Part shown: piece after piece, positions 1-7,232 of the stretch | How positions within the stretch are numbered: the stretch's first letter is position 1 | Layout of the letters: each line of letters opens with the position of its first letter | Assembly (NCBI GenBank): GCA_002477955.1 | Contig: DLLE01000061.1 | Span: 30,923 to 53,210 of the forward strand | Direction of reading: 5' to 3' | DNA: 22,288 bases | From: Treponema sp. UBA7570 | GTDB lineage: Bacteria > Spirochaetota > Spirochaetia > Treponematales > Treponemataceae | The notes under the pieces: generated by a model | What the model was told of the DNA's origin: nothing | Databases searched by the model: none | The model's input: the letters and a program-made list of their open reading frames with translations, nothing else | Translations under genes and position numbers: made by a program

Positions 1-52
1 TTAAAATTGCGCGATAATTGAAAAATCCTCGTGTTTTTTGTAATATGTGGGA

Positions 53-1129
53 ATGGATTTATTAAAAAAACTTGATGAACTGGACAAACGTTTTGCAGAA
101 ATTAACGAAATGGTTCAAGATCCAGACCTTGTTAAAGATCAGAAAAAATACAAGGATGTTATGCGTGAACATGGACATTTGTCTGATGTGCTTGAAGTTG
201 GAAACGAATATAGAAAATGTCTGTCCGGCATTGAAGATGCCAAAATGATGATTACAGCCGAAGATGATCCTGATATGAAGGAAATGGCCCGTGAAGAAAT
301 GAAAGAACTTGAAGAAAAAGTTCCAGTTCTTGAAGAACAGATTAAGCTCAAACTGATTCCGCCTGATCCTCTCGACGAAAAAAATATTATTTTGGAAATC
401 CGCTCTGCTGCTGGTGGCGACGAGGCTTCGCTTTTTGTGCGCGATATGTGGGAAATGTACTGCCATCTCTGCGAAAGAAAAGGCTGGAAATACGAAAATC
501 TTGAAGCACAGGAGACTGAAGTTGGCGGTTTTAACAAAATCGTAACTCAAATCCAGGGAAAGTTTGTTTTTGGAACTTTGCGCTGGGAATCTGGTGTTCA
601 CCGTGTTCAGCGTGTTCCGCAGACTGAATCTCAGGGACGGCTGCAGACTTCGACTGTTACGGTTGCGGTTTTGCCGGAAGCCGAAGAAGCTGACGTAAAA
701 ATCAATCCGGGGGATGTTCGCGTTGACGTTATGCGTGCGGGCGGTCCTGGAGGCCAATGTGTAAATACTACCGACTCTGCTGTTCGCCTTACTCATATTC
801 CGACCGGAATTGTCGTAATTCAGCAGGATCAAAAATCGCAAATCAAAAACAAAGAAAAAGCGTGGGAAGTTTTGCGCGCTCGTCTTTTTGATTTTCAGCA
901 GTCAAAACTCGATGCAGAACGCTCTGCTGCCCGCAAAAGTATGGTTGGAAACGGAGACCGCTCTGAAAAAATCAGAACGTACAATTATCCGCAGGATCGC
1001 GTAACTGACCACAGAATCAACTTGACTTTGCATAACCTGCCTTCGTTTATGATGGGAAATATGGACGAAATGCTCGATGCGCTGAACGTTTACGCAAAAG
1101 AAGAACAGTTCAAAGAGCTTGAAGCATAA
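53..1129 (+). CDS. prfA: Peptide chain release factor 1
   Basis: RF1 recognises UAA and UAG stop codons and triggers peptide release in the ribosomal P/A site. The protein carries the codon-recognition tripeptide of the RF1 type (P-Q-T, about residues 191-193 counted from a GTG at 47, inside RVPQTESQGR), not the SPF of RF2. The catalytic GGQ follows at 235-237 within GGPGGQCVNTTDSAVR. The N-terminal third is a charged helical domain, and the full length of about 358 residues is normal for the family. I prefer the ATG at 53 because MDLLKKLDEL matches the usual RF1 start; the in-frame GTG at 47 is the alternative. No strong Shine-Dalgarno sequence is seen, and the promoter must lie outside the window. 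prmC, whose product methylates the GGQ glutamine, follows after 15 bp, so the two are very likely one transcript. Family assignment is certain; the exact start is not. Confidence 0.97.
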   Translation: MDLLKKLDELDKRFAEINEMVQDPDLVKDQKKYKDVMREHGHLSDVLEVGNEYRKCLSGIEDAKMMITAEDDPDMKEMAREEMKELEEKVPVLEEQIKLKLIPPDPLDEKNIILEIRSAAGGDEASLFVRDMWEMYCHLCERKGWKYENLEAQETEVGGFNKIVTQIQGKFVFGTLRWESGVHRVQRVPQTESQGRLQTSTVTVAVLPEAEEADVKINPGDVRVDVMRAGGPGGQCVNTTDSAVRLTHIPTGIVVIQQDQKSQIKNKEKAWEVLRARLFDFQQSKLDAERSAARKSMVGNGDRSEKIRTYNYPQDRVTDHRINLTLHNLPSFMMGNMDEMLDALNVYAKEEQFKELEA

Positions 1130-1144
1130 AACGGAAATACAAGC

Positions 1145-2125
1145 TTGAATATTCTTGAGGCAAAAAAATACGGAAAGGAGCAGCTCAAAAACTCTCCTTC
1201 TCCCGACCTGGACATTTCTGTCCTTTTGCAGTTTGTTACAGGTTTTGACAGAACGCAGCTCCTTTTAAAACGGGATTGCAATCTGTCAAAAGAACAGGAA
1301 TCAAACTTTTTAGATGCAGTTCAGCGGCGAAAAACGGGACTTCCGGTTGCCTATATTACCGGGCACAAGGAATTTTACGGTTACGATTTTTATGTAACGC
1401 CGGCAGTTTTGATTCCCAAACCAGACACTGAAATCCTCATTGAGCAGGCATTAAATTCGCTCGCGCTTTTTTATTCAAAAAACGAAAATAAAGACGGAAG
1501 TATAAAGAAAATTCCCGAAATCTGCGACATGTGCAGCGGAAGCGGCTGCGTTGGAATTTCTGTCCTCAAGGCGCTTTTAGAAAATGACGGAATTCAGGTA
1601 AACTGTCTGCCAAAAATGACATTTGTCGATATTTCGGCGGACGCTTTGGAAATTACCAAAAAAAATGCAGAAAGGCTTTTGGGCGAAGGCGAAAAACTAA
1701 GCAATACAGAAAACCTAACTTCTGCTCTTTCGCGAATCCGGCTCATTCAGTCCGATTTGTTTGAAAACGTACCTTTTTCTTTTGATTACATTTTGACAAA
1801 TCCGCCTTACGTTCCTCATTCTGAGAGTCTCGAACTTTTAAAAGACGGCAGAAGCGAACCTTTGCTTGCTTTGGACGGAGATGTTTGCTCTGACGGAGAA
1901 TATTCGGGAACAGAAGACGGCCTTTTTTTGATAAAAAGGCTTGTTCCCCAGTGTTTTGAGCATCTTGTCTGTGGCGGAACTCTGATAATGGAAACAGGAG
2001 AATACAATGCCGAACAGACCGCAAAACTTTTTGAAAAGACAGGTTTTAAAAACGTTCACATCGAAAAAGACCTTAACAACATGCTAAGAGATGTAATCGG
2101 AACAAAAACTCATAGCATTGCATAA
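1145..2125 (+). CDS. prmC: Release factor glutamine methyltransferase (PrmC/HemK)
   Basis: PrmC transfers a methyl group from S-adenosylmethionine to the GGQ glutamine of release factors. The SAM-binding loop is visible as DMCSGSGCVGIS (about residues 128-139), and the glutamine-binding NPPY motif is at 219-222 (DYILTNPPYVPHSE). The N-terminal helical domain is present, with the VAYITGHKEFYG segment and LIPKPDTEILIE before the Rossmann fold. At 326 residues it is longer than the usual roughly 280, through loop expansions around residues 108-122 and 180-195. The start is a TTG: a stop codon in the same frame at 1127-1129 (the prfA stop) excludes any earlier start, and GGA at 1133-1135 is well placed as a ribosome binding site. 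The last 16 bp overlap the end of the convergent pseudouridine synthase gene. Confidence 0.95.
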   Translation: MNILEAKKYGKEQLKNSPSPDLDISVLLQFVTGFDRTQLLLKRDCNLSKEQESNFLDAVQRRKTGLPVAYITGHKEFYGYDFYVTPAVLIPKPDTEILIEQALNSLALFYSKNENKDGSIKKIPEICDMCSGSGCVGISVLKALLENDGIQVNCLPKMTFVDISADALEITKKNAERLLGEGEKLSNTENLTSALSRIRLIQSDLFENVPFSFDYILTNPPYVPHSESLELLKDGRSEPLLALDGDVCSDGEYSGTEDGLFLIKRLVPQCFEHLVCGGTLIMETGEYNAEQTAKLFEKTGFKNVHIEKDLNNMLRDVIGTKTHSIA

Positions 2126-2703
2126 AGAACTTCAATTTCTGCTTCCGTCAAAGTCCTGTATTCTCCGGGTTTTAAATTTTCGTCAAGAAAAAGTCCTGCC
2201 ATTTTTATCCGCTTTAAAAAAACAACTTCGTTTCCAAGCGCACAAAAAATTCTTTTTACTTCGTGAAATTTTCCTTCTGTCAGGGTGATTTTACATTCAT
2301 TTTCGTTTAACCAGTCGATTTTTGCTCCACAACTTTTTTGTTCGCCTGCTTTTTTTTCTGGCGGAAGAACTAGCCCAAACTCCGCTTTTTTAACGTAATC
2401 TTTTTGTTCAGAAGAGGAAACTGGATTTTTAAGACCAACAAGATAAGTTTTTTCAATTTTGTTTTGAGGACGCGTCAAAAAGTCAGAAAGTTTGCCGTCA
2501 TTTGTAAAAAGCAAAAGTCCTTCCGTGTCTGCGTCAAGCCTGCCAATAGAATGAAGATTTGCGCCATTTTCGTCAGTCAAAATCTCTTTTGGAAAAACCT
2601 CATAAACAGTTTGCCGTCTGTCGCTCACCGTAGAGCAGACAACCCCAGACTTTTTGTTCATGAGAAAATAAAATTTAATTTTCGGAATATGTTTTTTACG
2701 CAT
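2110..2703 (-). CDS. RsuA-family rRNA pseudouridine synthase lacking an S4 domain
   Basis: This enzyme isomerises a specific uridine of rRNA to pseudouridine. The catalytic motif is GRLDADTEGLLLFTNDG with the nucleophilic Asp at residue 57. Other family blocks are MNKKSGVVCST near the N-terminus, EKTYLVGL in the middle, EGKFHEVKRIF, and GEYRTLTEAE near the C-terminus. These blocks resemble E. coli RsuA (16S U516) more than RluE. RsuA normally begins with a roughly 60-residue S4 RNA-binding domain; here the catalytic domain starts almost at once, giving 197 residues, and there is no room for an S4 domain between this start and the upstream gene (30 bp gap). The exact target base is therefore uncertain (RsuA-like or RluE-like). 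An AAGG precedes the ATG by about 9 nt. It probably shares a transcript with the PII-like gene upstream. Confidence 0.88.
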   Translation of the reverse strand: MRKKHIPKIKFYFLMNKKSGVVCSTVSDRRQTVYEVFPKEILTDENGANLHSIGRLDADTEGLLLFTNDGKLSDFLTRPQNKIEKTYLVGLKNPVSSSEQKDYVKKAEFGLVLPPEKKAGEQKSCGAKIDWLNENECKITLTEGKFHEVKRIFCALGNEVVFLKRIKMAGLFLDENLKPGEYRTLTEAEIEVLYAML

Positions 2704-2733
2704 AATAAAACCTTGAATTGCAGGGACGTAATT

Positions 2734-3018
2734 TTATGTCAAAGATTTTACGCAAAAAAGCTCTATGCCTTCACCAGTAAATTTTTGTTTTACAGCGTTT
2801 ACAACGGCTTTGACCATGGATAAATCCTTGTCGTCAATATACGAAATCAAAAGAAAATTTGTTTCTGGCCAAGTTGAATTTCCAAGTTTATAACTATTTT
2901 TTCCACGCCCAGTCACAAGTGGCACGATTGTATATTGTATATCAGAAATTTTTTCTTCAAGCAAAACCGTTATTTCTTCCTGAACCGACTGATTGGCAAT
3001 TATTTCACAGCGAATCAT
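2734..3018 (-). CDS. PII-like transporter-associated protein (PG0541-type)
   Basis: A 94-residue protein predicted to have the ferredoxin-like alpha/beta fold of the PII superfamily. Visible blocks are an opening strand MIRCEIIANQSVQEEI, a central YTIVPLVTGRGKNSYKLGN segment in the place of the PII T-loop, WPETNFLLISYIDD, and a last strand GIELFCVKS. From memory, small proteins of this pattern sit directly next to RND efflux genes in Bacteroidota and spirochetes (the family named after P. gingivalis PG0541). The same arrangement is seen here, just downstream of an adaptor/RND pair. A regulatory or sensing role in efflux is an inference; no ligand can be read from the sequence. The start is well supported by TAGGAG six bases upstream. 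A strong hairpin terminator separates it from the pump gene, so expression may depend on read-through or on its own promoter. Confidence 0.75.
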   Translation of the reverse strand: MIRCEIIANQSVQEEITVLLEEKISDIQYTIVPLVTGRGKNSYKLGNSTWPETNFLLISYIDDKDLSMVKAVVNAVKQKFTGEGIELFCVKSLT

Positions 3019-3036
3019 GCAAAGCTCCTAAATTAG

Positions 3037-3054
3037 TGCGCCAAGGATGGCGCA
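3037..3054. repeat. GC-rich hairpin upstream of PII-like gene RBS
   Basis: TGCGCC (3037-3042), loop AAGGAT, GGCGCA (3049-3054). The minus-strand hairpin ends 8 bases before the TAGGAG ribosome binding site of the PII-like gene. Its centre CAAGGATG is shared with the adjacent pump terminator. Confidence 0.55.
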
Positions 3055-3066
3055 AAAACGTAAAGA

Positions 3067-3106
3067 GAGAAAATTCTGTTTGCCTTTTGGTGAACAGATT
3101 TTTCTC
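3067..3106. repeat. Second inverted repeat in pump/PII-like gap
   Basis: A 14-base arm at 3067-3080 (GAGAAAATTCTGTT) pairs with 3093-3106 (AACAGATTTTTCTC) with a single mismatch across a 12-base loop. It stands between the pump terminator and the PII-like gene. Role unknown; it may be a back-up terminator or a protein-binding site. Confidence 0.55.
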
Positions 3107-3108
3107 GT

Positions 3109-3142
3109 AAAAACAAAATTGCAAGGATGCAATTTTGTTTTT
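3109..3142 (-). terminator. Perfect 15-bp hairpin terminator after RND pump gene
   Basis: AAAAACAAAATTGCA (3109-3123), loop AGGA, TGCAATTTTGTTTTT (3128-3142) form a perfect palindrome. Read on the minus strand it begins at the pump stop codon (3143-3141) and ends in TTTTGTTTTT. Being symmetrical it could also act on the plus strand. Confidence 0.75.
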
Positions 3143-6100
3143 ATTTTTCACCCGTCAAAATCACTTCGATCCGGCTTTTTTCGCGCTTTTTTTCTTTCAT
3201 TATAAGTGAATACAAAACCGGTATAAAGAAAAGCGTTACAAAAGTTGACGATGTAAGTCCTCCTACAACAGCGACTGCTATAGGCTGAACCATAGCCGCG
3301 CTTCCTTCTGTCGCAAAGCACATTGGGATCATTCCAAGAATTGTTGTTAAAGTTGTCATCAATACTGGACGCAGACGGCTTACTCCAGCTTCGAGGCACG
3401 CATCTTTCATTTTTCGTCCGCGGTCTATAAGCAAGTTCGTGTAGTCAACCAAAATAATTCCATTGTTTACTACAATTCCAACAAGCATAATGATTCCAAC
3501 TGCGCTTGTCATGCTGAACGCCTGCCCCGCAAATTTAAATATGAATACGACTCCAATTATCAGGAATGGAATTGTCGTCAAATTGATTATCGGCGCTTTA
3601 AAACTTTCGTAAGTTCCTGCCATTACGCCAAATACAAGAAGAATCGCCATTATTCCTATCAAAAGATATGTTCTTCCCTGATCTTTTGTGTCTTTCCATG
3701 CTCCCTCGTAAACAACAGAAACTCCTTCTGGAATAATAAAACTTTCTGCAATTCCATCTTTTATTTCCTGAACAATTTCTGTCGAATTTCGGTCTGTTTT
3801 TTTGTCAGCAGTCACAGTAACTCGCCGTGTCTGATTTTCGCGTCTGATTGTTACAGGACCAAGACCTTTTTTTACTTCCGCAAAATTTGCAACGCTTACC
3901 ATGCCGTTTGTGCCTTTTACGTAAATCTGTTCAAGGTTTGCGGTAGATTTTCTGTCATCTGGCTCGTAAAGAAGAATCATATCATACTCCTTGCCGTTTT
4001 CGCGGTAAGTAGTCGCCGTAACACCATTTACTGCGTAATTTATTTCTTTTGCAACCGTCGTCACATCAACTCCAAAAGAATAAGCGCGCTGTCTGTCAAT
4101 TACAACCTGAATTTCTGGAAGTCCGCGATCCGTATCTATTGAAACTTCTCCAATATCATCAATTTTTTCCATTACTTCGCGGATTTGAGAGGCAACATTC
4201 ATCGCCTTGTCCAAATCGTCGGAACGCACACGGATTTTAAATTCAGAACCAGTCATCTGCCGTCCAAATCCCTGGCTAAAAGTAAATCTTGCGCCCGGAT
4301 ATGAATTAAAGTATTTTCTGAGTTTAGTCTGCACTGTATCGGAAGTATCAATTTGTTTGCTAGAATCCTCCGGCAAATTGATTTGAATTGAACCTTTGTT
4401 TGTGCTTGAATTTCGGCCTGTTCCAATCGAAGTGATTACAGTCGTATAGCCCTGAATTTCTTTTTCAACAATTTTTTCAAAATCTCTTAAAACAGCTGTG
4501 GTTTCAGAGAGCGGAGTTCCGTTTGCAAGTGTCAAATTCATCGTCACGCTCGAATCAGTTCCGTTGTTCATCATGTTGACTTTTAATGTTGGAATCAAAA
4601 TAAACGACATCAAAAGCGCGCAAATACAGACAAAAACAGTCAAAGCTCTGTGCTCAAGAGCAGATTTCAAGCCTTTTCTGTACGCTTTTGTAACAACTGT
4701 CATTGGAATTTCTAAGATTTCGTAGAATTTAGCAAGCGGCTTAAACCGAATCGGCTTTTCTGCCCTGTTTGTAAGAGGCAAAAATACACCTGCAAGAACT
4801 GGAACCAAAAACACTGCAACAAAAAGAGAAGAAACAAGAGCAATTACAACGGTAAAAATAATTCCCTTGAACATTTGTCCCATCATTCCAAGCTCTTTTA
4901 TAAAGAAGATAAATGGCAAAAACACGCAGATTGTAGTAAGGTTTCCAGAAGTTACACTCATGAGCATTTCTTGCGAACCTAAGACAGCGGCAATCTTCGG
5001 TTTTGCGCCACGGCTTCTGTAAACATAGATATTTTCAATCATTACGATTGATGCGTCTACAATCATTCCAACGCCCAAAATCAAACCGGTCAAAGTCATC
5101 ATGTTAAGCGTTATTCCGGCAAAATTCATTGCTAAAAGAGTGATTATAATTGAAAGAGGAATTGAAATTGCAATTATTAAGGTTGATTTTCCGGATTTCA
5201 AGAACAAAAACAGAATCAAAACTGCAAGTACAAGTCCTGAATATGCCGAATCCAAAAGCGTCGCAATTGTATCGTTAATTGATTCTGAGTCATCAGAAAT
5301 TACATCGAGGATTACATCGCTTGGCATAATATCTTGAATTTCTGCAATTTTTTCGCGAGTCGCCTTCGCAACAGTAACAGTATTTTTTCCAGACTGTTTT
5401 GTAACAGAAACGTAAATGCCCGGAAGTCCGTTAATGTAAACTTCGCTTGACTTGTCTTTGTAACCCATGTAAACGTTTGCAAGATCGCTCAGCCGCACAA
5501 CATAATTGTTTTTTGCCGTTATTATAGTGCCAGCAACTTCTTCTACGCTGGAAAATTCTCCTGTAGTTCTGATAGTGTAATCTGTTTCGCCTTCGTTGAT
5601 TTTTCCGCCGCCAAGTTCAAGATTCTGTTTAGAAAGAGCAGCCGAAAGATTTGCCATCGTAAGCCCATAAGCAGAAAGCCTGTTTTGAGAAACATCAACT
5701 CTCAGAATTTTTTCACGTCCGCCGGAAACACTCGCTTCTGCAACTCCGTCAACCTGCTCAAGAAGATCGACAATCTGGTCTTCGGCGATTATTTTTAAGT
5801 CGTCGTTTGAACGGTTCCCGCGGACTGCAATTCTCATAATCGGCATTGAATCCGCATTCATTTTAAAAATCGAAGGAGAACTCGCATTATCCGGAAGATT
5901 TCGCGTTACGCGGCTTATTTTGTCGCGAATGTCGTTCGTAACACTTTCCAAATCTGTTCCGTAGTTAAATTCAAGGCTGATTGAAGAAGATCCTTCGGAA
6001 GATGTGGAAGTAAGAGATTTTAATCCGCTCAAAGAAACTAATTGCCCTTCCAAAACTTTCGTAACCGTTTTTTCGACAGATTCCGGACCTGCATTTTTAT

Positions 6101-6251
6101 AAGTCGTACGAACATTTATATAAGGAGAGTCAACATCCGGCATCAAACTTACAGCAACGTTTTTAAGAGTAAAAATTCCGATTGTTCCAAGCAGAGCAAA
6201 AACGATTAACGTTAAAACAGGATGCTCAAGAGTTTTTTTTGAAATAGACAT
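3141..6251 (-). CDS. RND efflux pump, inner-membrane proton antiporter (AcrB/BesB-like)
   Basis: The trimeric inner-membrane pump of a tripartite RND exporter, driven by proton influx. At 1036 residues it has full family length: a first membrane helix (about 12-34), a periplasmic porter domain, a helix bundle from about 336, a second helix near 540, a second porter domain and a final helix bundle. In helix 4 the sequence GMIVDASIVMIEN keeps one proton-relay Asp (D399); the second Asp of AcrB's DD pair is Ala, as in many HAE1/HME pumps. In helix 10 the AcrB Lys940 position reads VVNNGIILVDY. Both are common variants, so I read the pump as functional. GAGGAA lies close upstream of the ATG and 27 bp separate it from the adaptor gene. 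Substrates cannot be predicted; multidrug or detergent-like compounds are usual. Confidence 0.95.
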   Translation of the reverse strand: MSISKKTLEHPVLTLIVFALLGTIGIFTLKNVAVSLMPDVDSPYINVRTTYKNAGPESVEKTVTKVLEGQLVSLSGLKSLTSTSSEGSSSISLEFNYGTDLESVTNDIRDKISRVTRNLPDNASSPSIFKMNADSMPIMRIAVRGNRSNDDLKIIAEDQIVDLLEQVDGVAEASVSGGREKILRVDVSQNRLSAYGLTMANLSAALSKQNLELGGGKINEGETDYTIRTTGEFSSVEEVAGTIITAKNNYVVRLSDLANVYMGYKDKSSEVYINGLPGIYVSVTKQSGKNTVTVAKATREKIAEIQDIMPSDVILDVISDDSESINDTIATLLDSAYSGLVLAVLILFLFLKSGKSTLIIAISIPLSIIITLLAMNFAGITLNMMTLTGLILGVGMIVDASIVMIENIYVYRSRGAKPKIAAVLGSQEMLMSVTSGNLTTICVFLPFIFFIKELGMMGQMFKGIIFTVVIALVSSLFVAVFLVPVLAGVFLPLTNRAEKPIRFKPLAKFYEILEIPMTVVTKAYRKGLKSALEHRALTVFVCICALLMSFILIPTLKVNMMNNGTDSSVTMNLTLANGTPLSETTAVLRDFEKIVEKEIQGYTTVITSIGTGRNSSTNKGSIQINLPEDSSKQIDTSDTVQTKLRKYFNSYPGARFTFSQGFGRQMTGSEFKIRVRSDDLDKAMNVASQIREVMEKIDDIGEVSIDTDRGLPEIQVVIDRQRAYSFGVDVTTVAKEINYAVNGVTATTYRENGKEYDMILLYEPDDRKSTANLEQIYVKGTNGMVSVANFAEVKKGLGPVTIRRENQTRRVTVTADKKTDRNSTEIVQEIKDGIAESFIIPEGVSVVYEGAWKDTKDQGRTYLLIGIMAILLVFGVMAGTYESFKAPIINLTTIPFLIIGVVFIFKFAGQAFSMTSAVGIIMLVGIVVNNGIILVDYTNLLIDRGRKMKDACLEAGVSRLRPVLMTTLTTILGMIPMCFATEGSAAMVQPIAVAVVGGLTSSTFVTLFFIPVLYSLIMKEKKREKSRIEVILTGEK

Positions 6252-6278
6252 AAGTTCCTCGCTTTTTTTTCGCAGCCA

Positions 6279-7232
6279 TCAGTTCTTTTTTGTCGGGCTG
6301 GAAATATCCAATATTTTTGAACCGTCGCCCAAGCTCGTCATTCCCTGTATAACAACTTTATCGCCTTCTTTTACGCCGCTTAAAATCTGAACATATCCGT
6401 CAACGGTTTTTCCTTTTTCGACTTTTACTTTAGAAACGGTTTCGCCGCCACCAGAAGAATTTACAATATACGCAAAAAAGTCATCTCCGTTTTGAACAAG
6501 CGCATCCGACGGCATTACGACCGCCCCTGAATAATCTTCCGTGTAAAGTTTTACTTTTGCAAACATTCCGGCATTTATGCGTTCATCGTGGCGGTCAAAA
6601 GTCAAAATAACCTCTTTCGTTCGTGTTGTTGCATCGACAACAGGTGAAACTCTGCTCACTGTTGCCGCAAAAATCACGCCAGGATATGCCTCGACAGAAA
6701 CTTCAGCCTTCAGCCCCTTTTTTAAAACCGCAACATAACGCTCCGGCACATTTGCCGTAACCTGAAGATTGTTGATGTCGCCGATTATCGCAATTGCCGT
6801 GCTCGTAGTAACTTTTTTGCCGTTTTTGAGAGGAGTCGAAATCACGCTTCCAGAAATCGGCGCGTAAACTGGACTTGAACGGTAATTTGTTCCCGGCTCG
6901 CTCGGATCAACATAGGCGATTATGTCGTTTTTCTTTACGCTAGAACCAAGCATTACAGAAGTCGAAATTACTTTTCCGCCCATATCCGGATAAACCGAAA
7001 CCGAATTTTGGCTTTCAACCTCTCCATTCGTATTTACATAGCCGTGAAGTGTTGTAATTTCTGCCGTCATTGTCCGCACAGAAACAACGGCACTATTTCC
7101 GCCTCGTCCGCCTCTTCCATCAAAACCAGCAGGTTTTCCAGAAGATTTTCCGATAGTTTTTGCATAAACTGCCGTCAAAACGACTGCAAGAACCGCAACA
7201 GCGGCAACAATAAACGATTTTCGTATTTTCAT
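6279..7232 (-). CDS. Periplasmic adaptor of RND efflux system, hairpin-less (BesA-like)
   Basis: The membrane-fusion subunit that bridges the pump and the outer-membrane channel. A hydrophobic N-terminal segment (about residues 7-24) acts as a signal or anchor; no lipobox Cys is visible. A Gly-rich linker follows (39-46). The two lipoyl halves are recognisable as PDMGGKVISTSVMLGSSVKKND (83-104, given here by its ends: PDMGGK to KKND) and YAPISGSVISTPLKNGKKV. Between them, where AcrA has a long alpha-helical coiled-coil, only about 14 residues occur (DPSEPGTNYRSSPV). Beta-barrel (LQVTANVPERYV onward) and membrane-proximal domains follow. The total of 317 residues is short for the family, and this hairpin-less form is known from Borrelia BesA. 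Its ATG overlaps the stop of the outer-membrane factor gene (ATGA), suggesting translational coupling. Confidence 0.93.
   Translation of the reverse strand: MKIRKSFIVAAVAVLAVVLTAVYAKTIGKSSGKPAGFDGRGGRGGNSAVVSVRTMTAEITTLHGYVNTNGEVESQNSVSVYPDMGGKVISTSVMLGSSVKKNDIIAYVDPSEPGTNYRSSPVYAPISGSVISTPLKNGKKVTTSTAIAIIGDINNLQVTANVPERYVAVLKKGLKAEVSVEAYPGVIFAATVSRVSPVVDATTRTKEVILTFDRHDERINAGMFAKVKLYTEDYSGAVVMPSDALVQNGDDFFAYIVNSSGGGETVSKVKVEKGKTVDGYVQILSGVKEGDKVVIQGMTSLGDGSKILDISSPTKKN

Noticed and set aside
62..841. 259-codon open frame on the minus strand opposite prfA
   Set aside because: Its product is Phe/Asn/Arg-rich without family motifs and mirrors the well-supported prfA coding sequence; it has no credible start context.
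3037..3054. Hairpin as a terminator
   Set aside because: No T-run follows it on either strand; on the minus strand the T-run is before the stem.
5040..5080. Loss of one Asp in the RND proton relay as a sign of a dead pump
   Set aside because: A single Asp in the VDAxIVMIEN context is normal for CusA-type and many HAE1 pumps.
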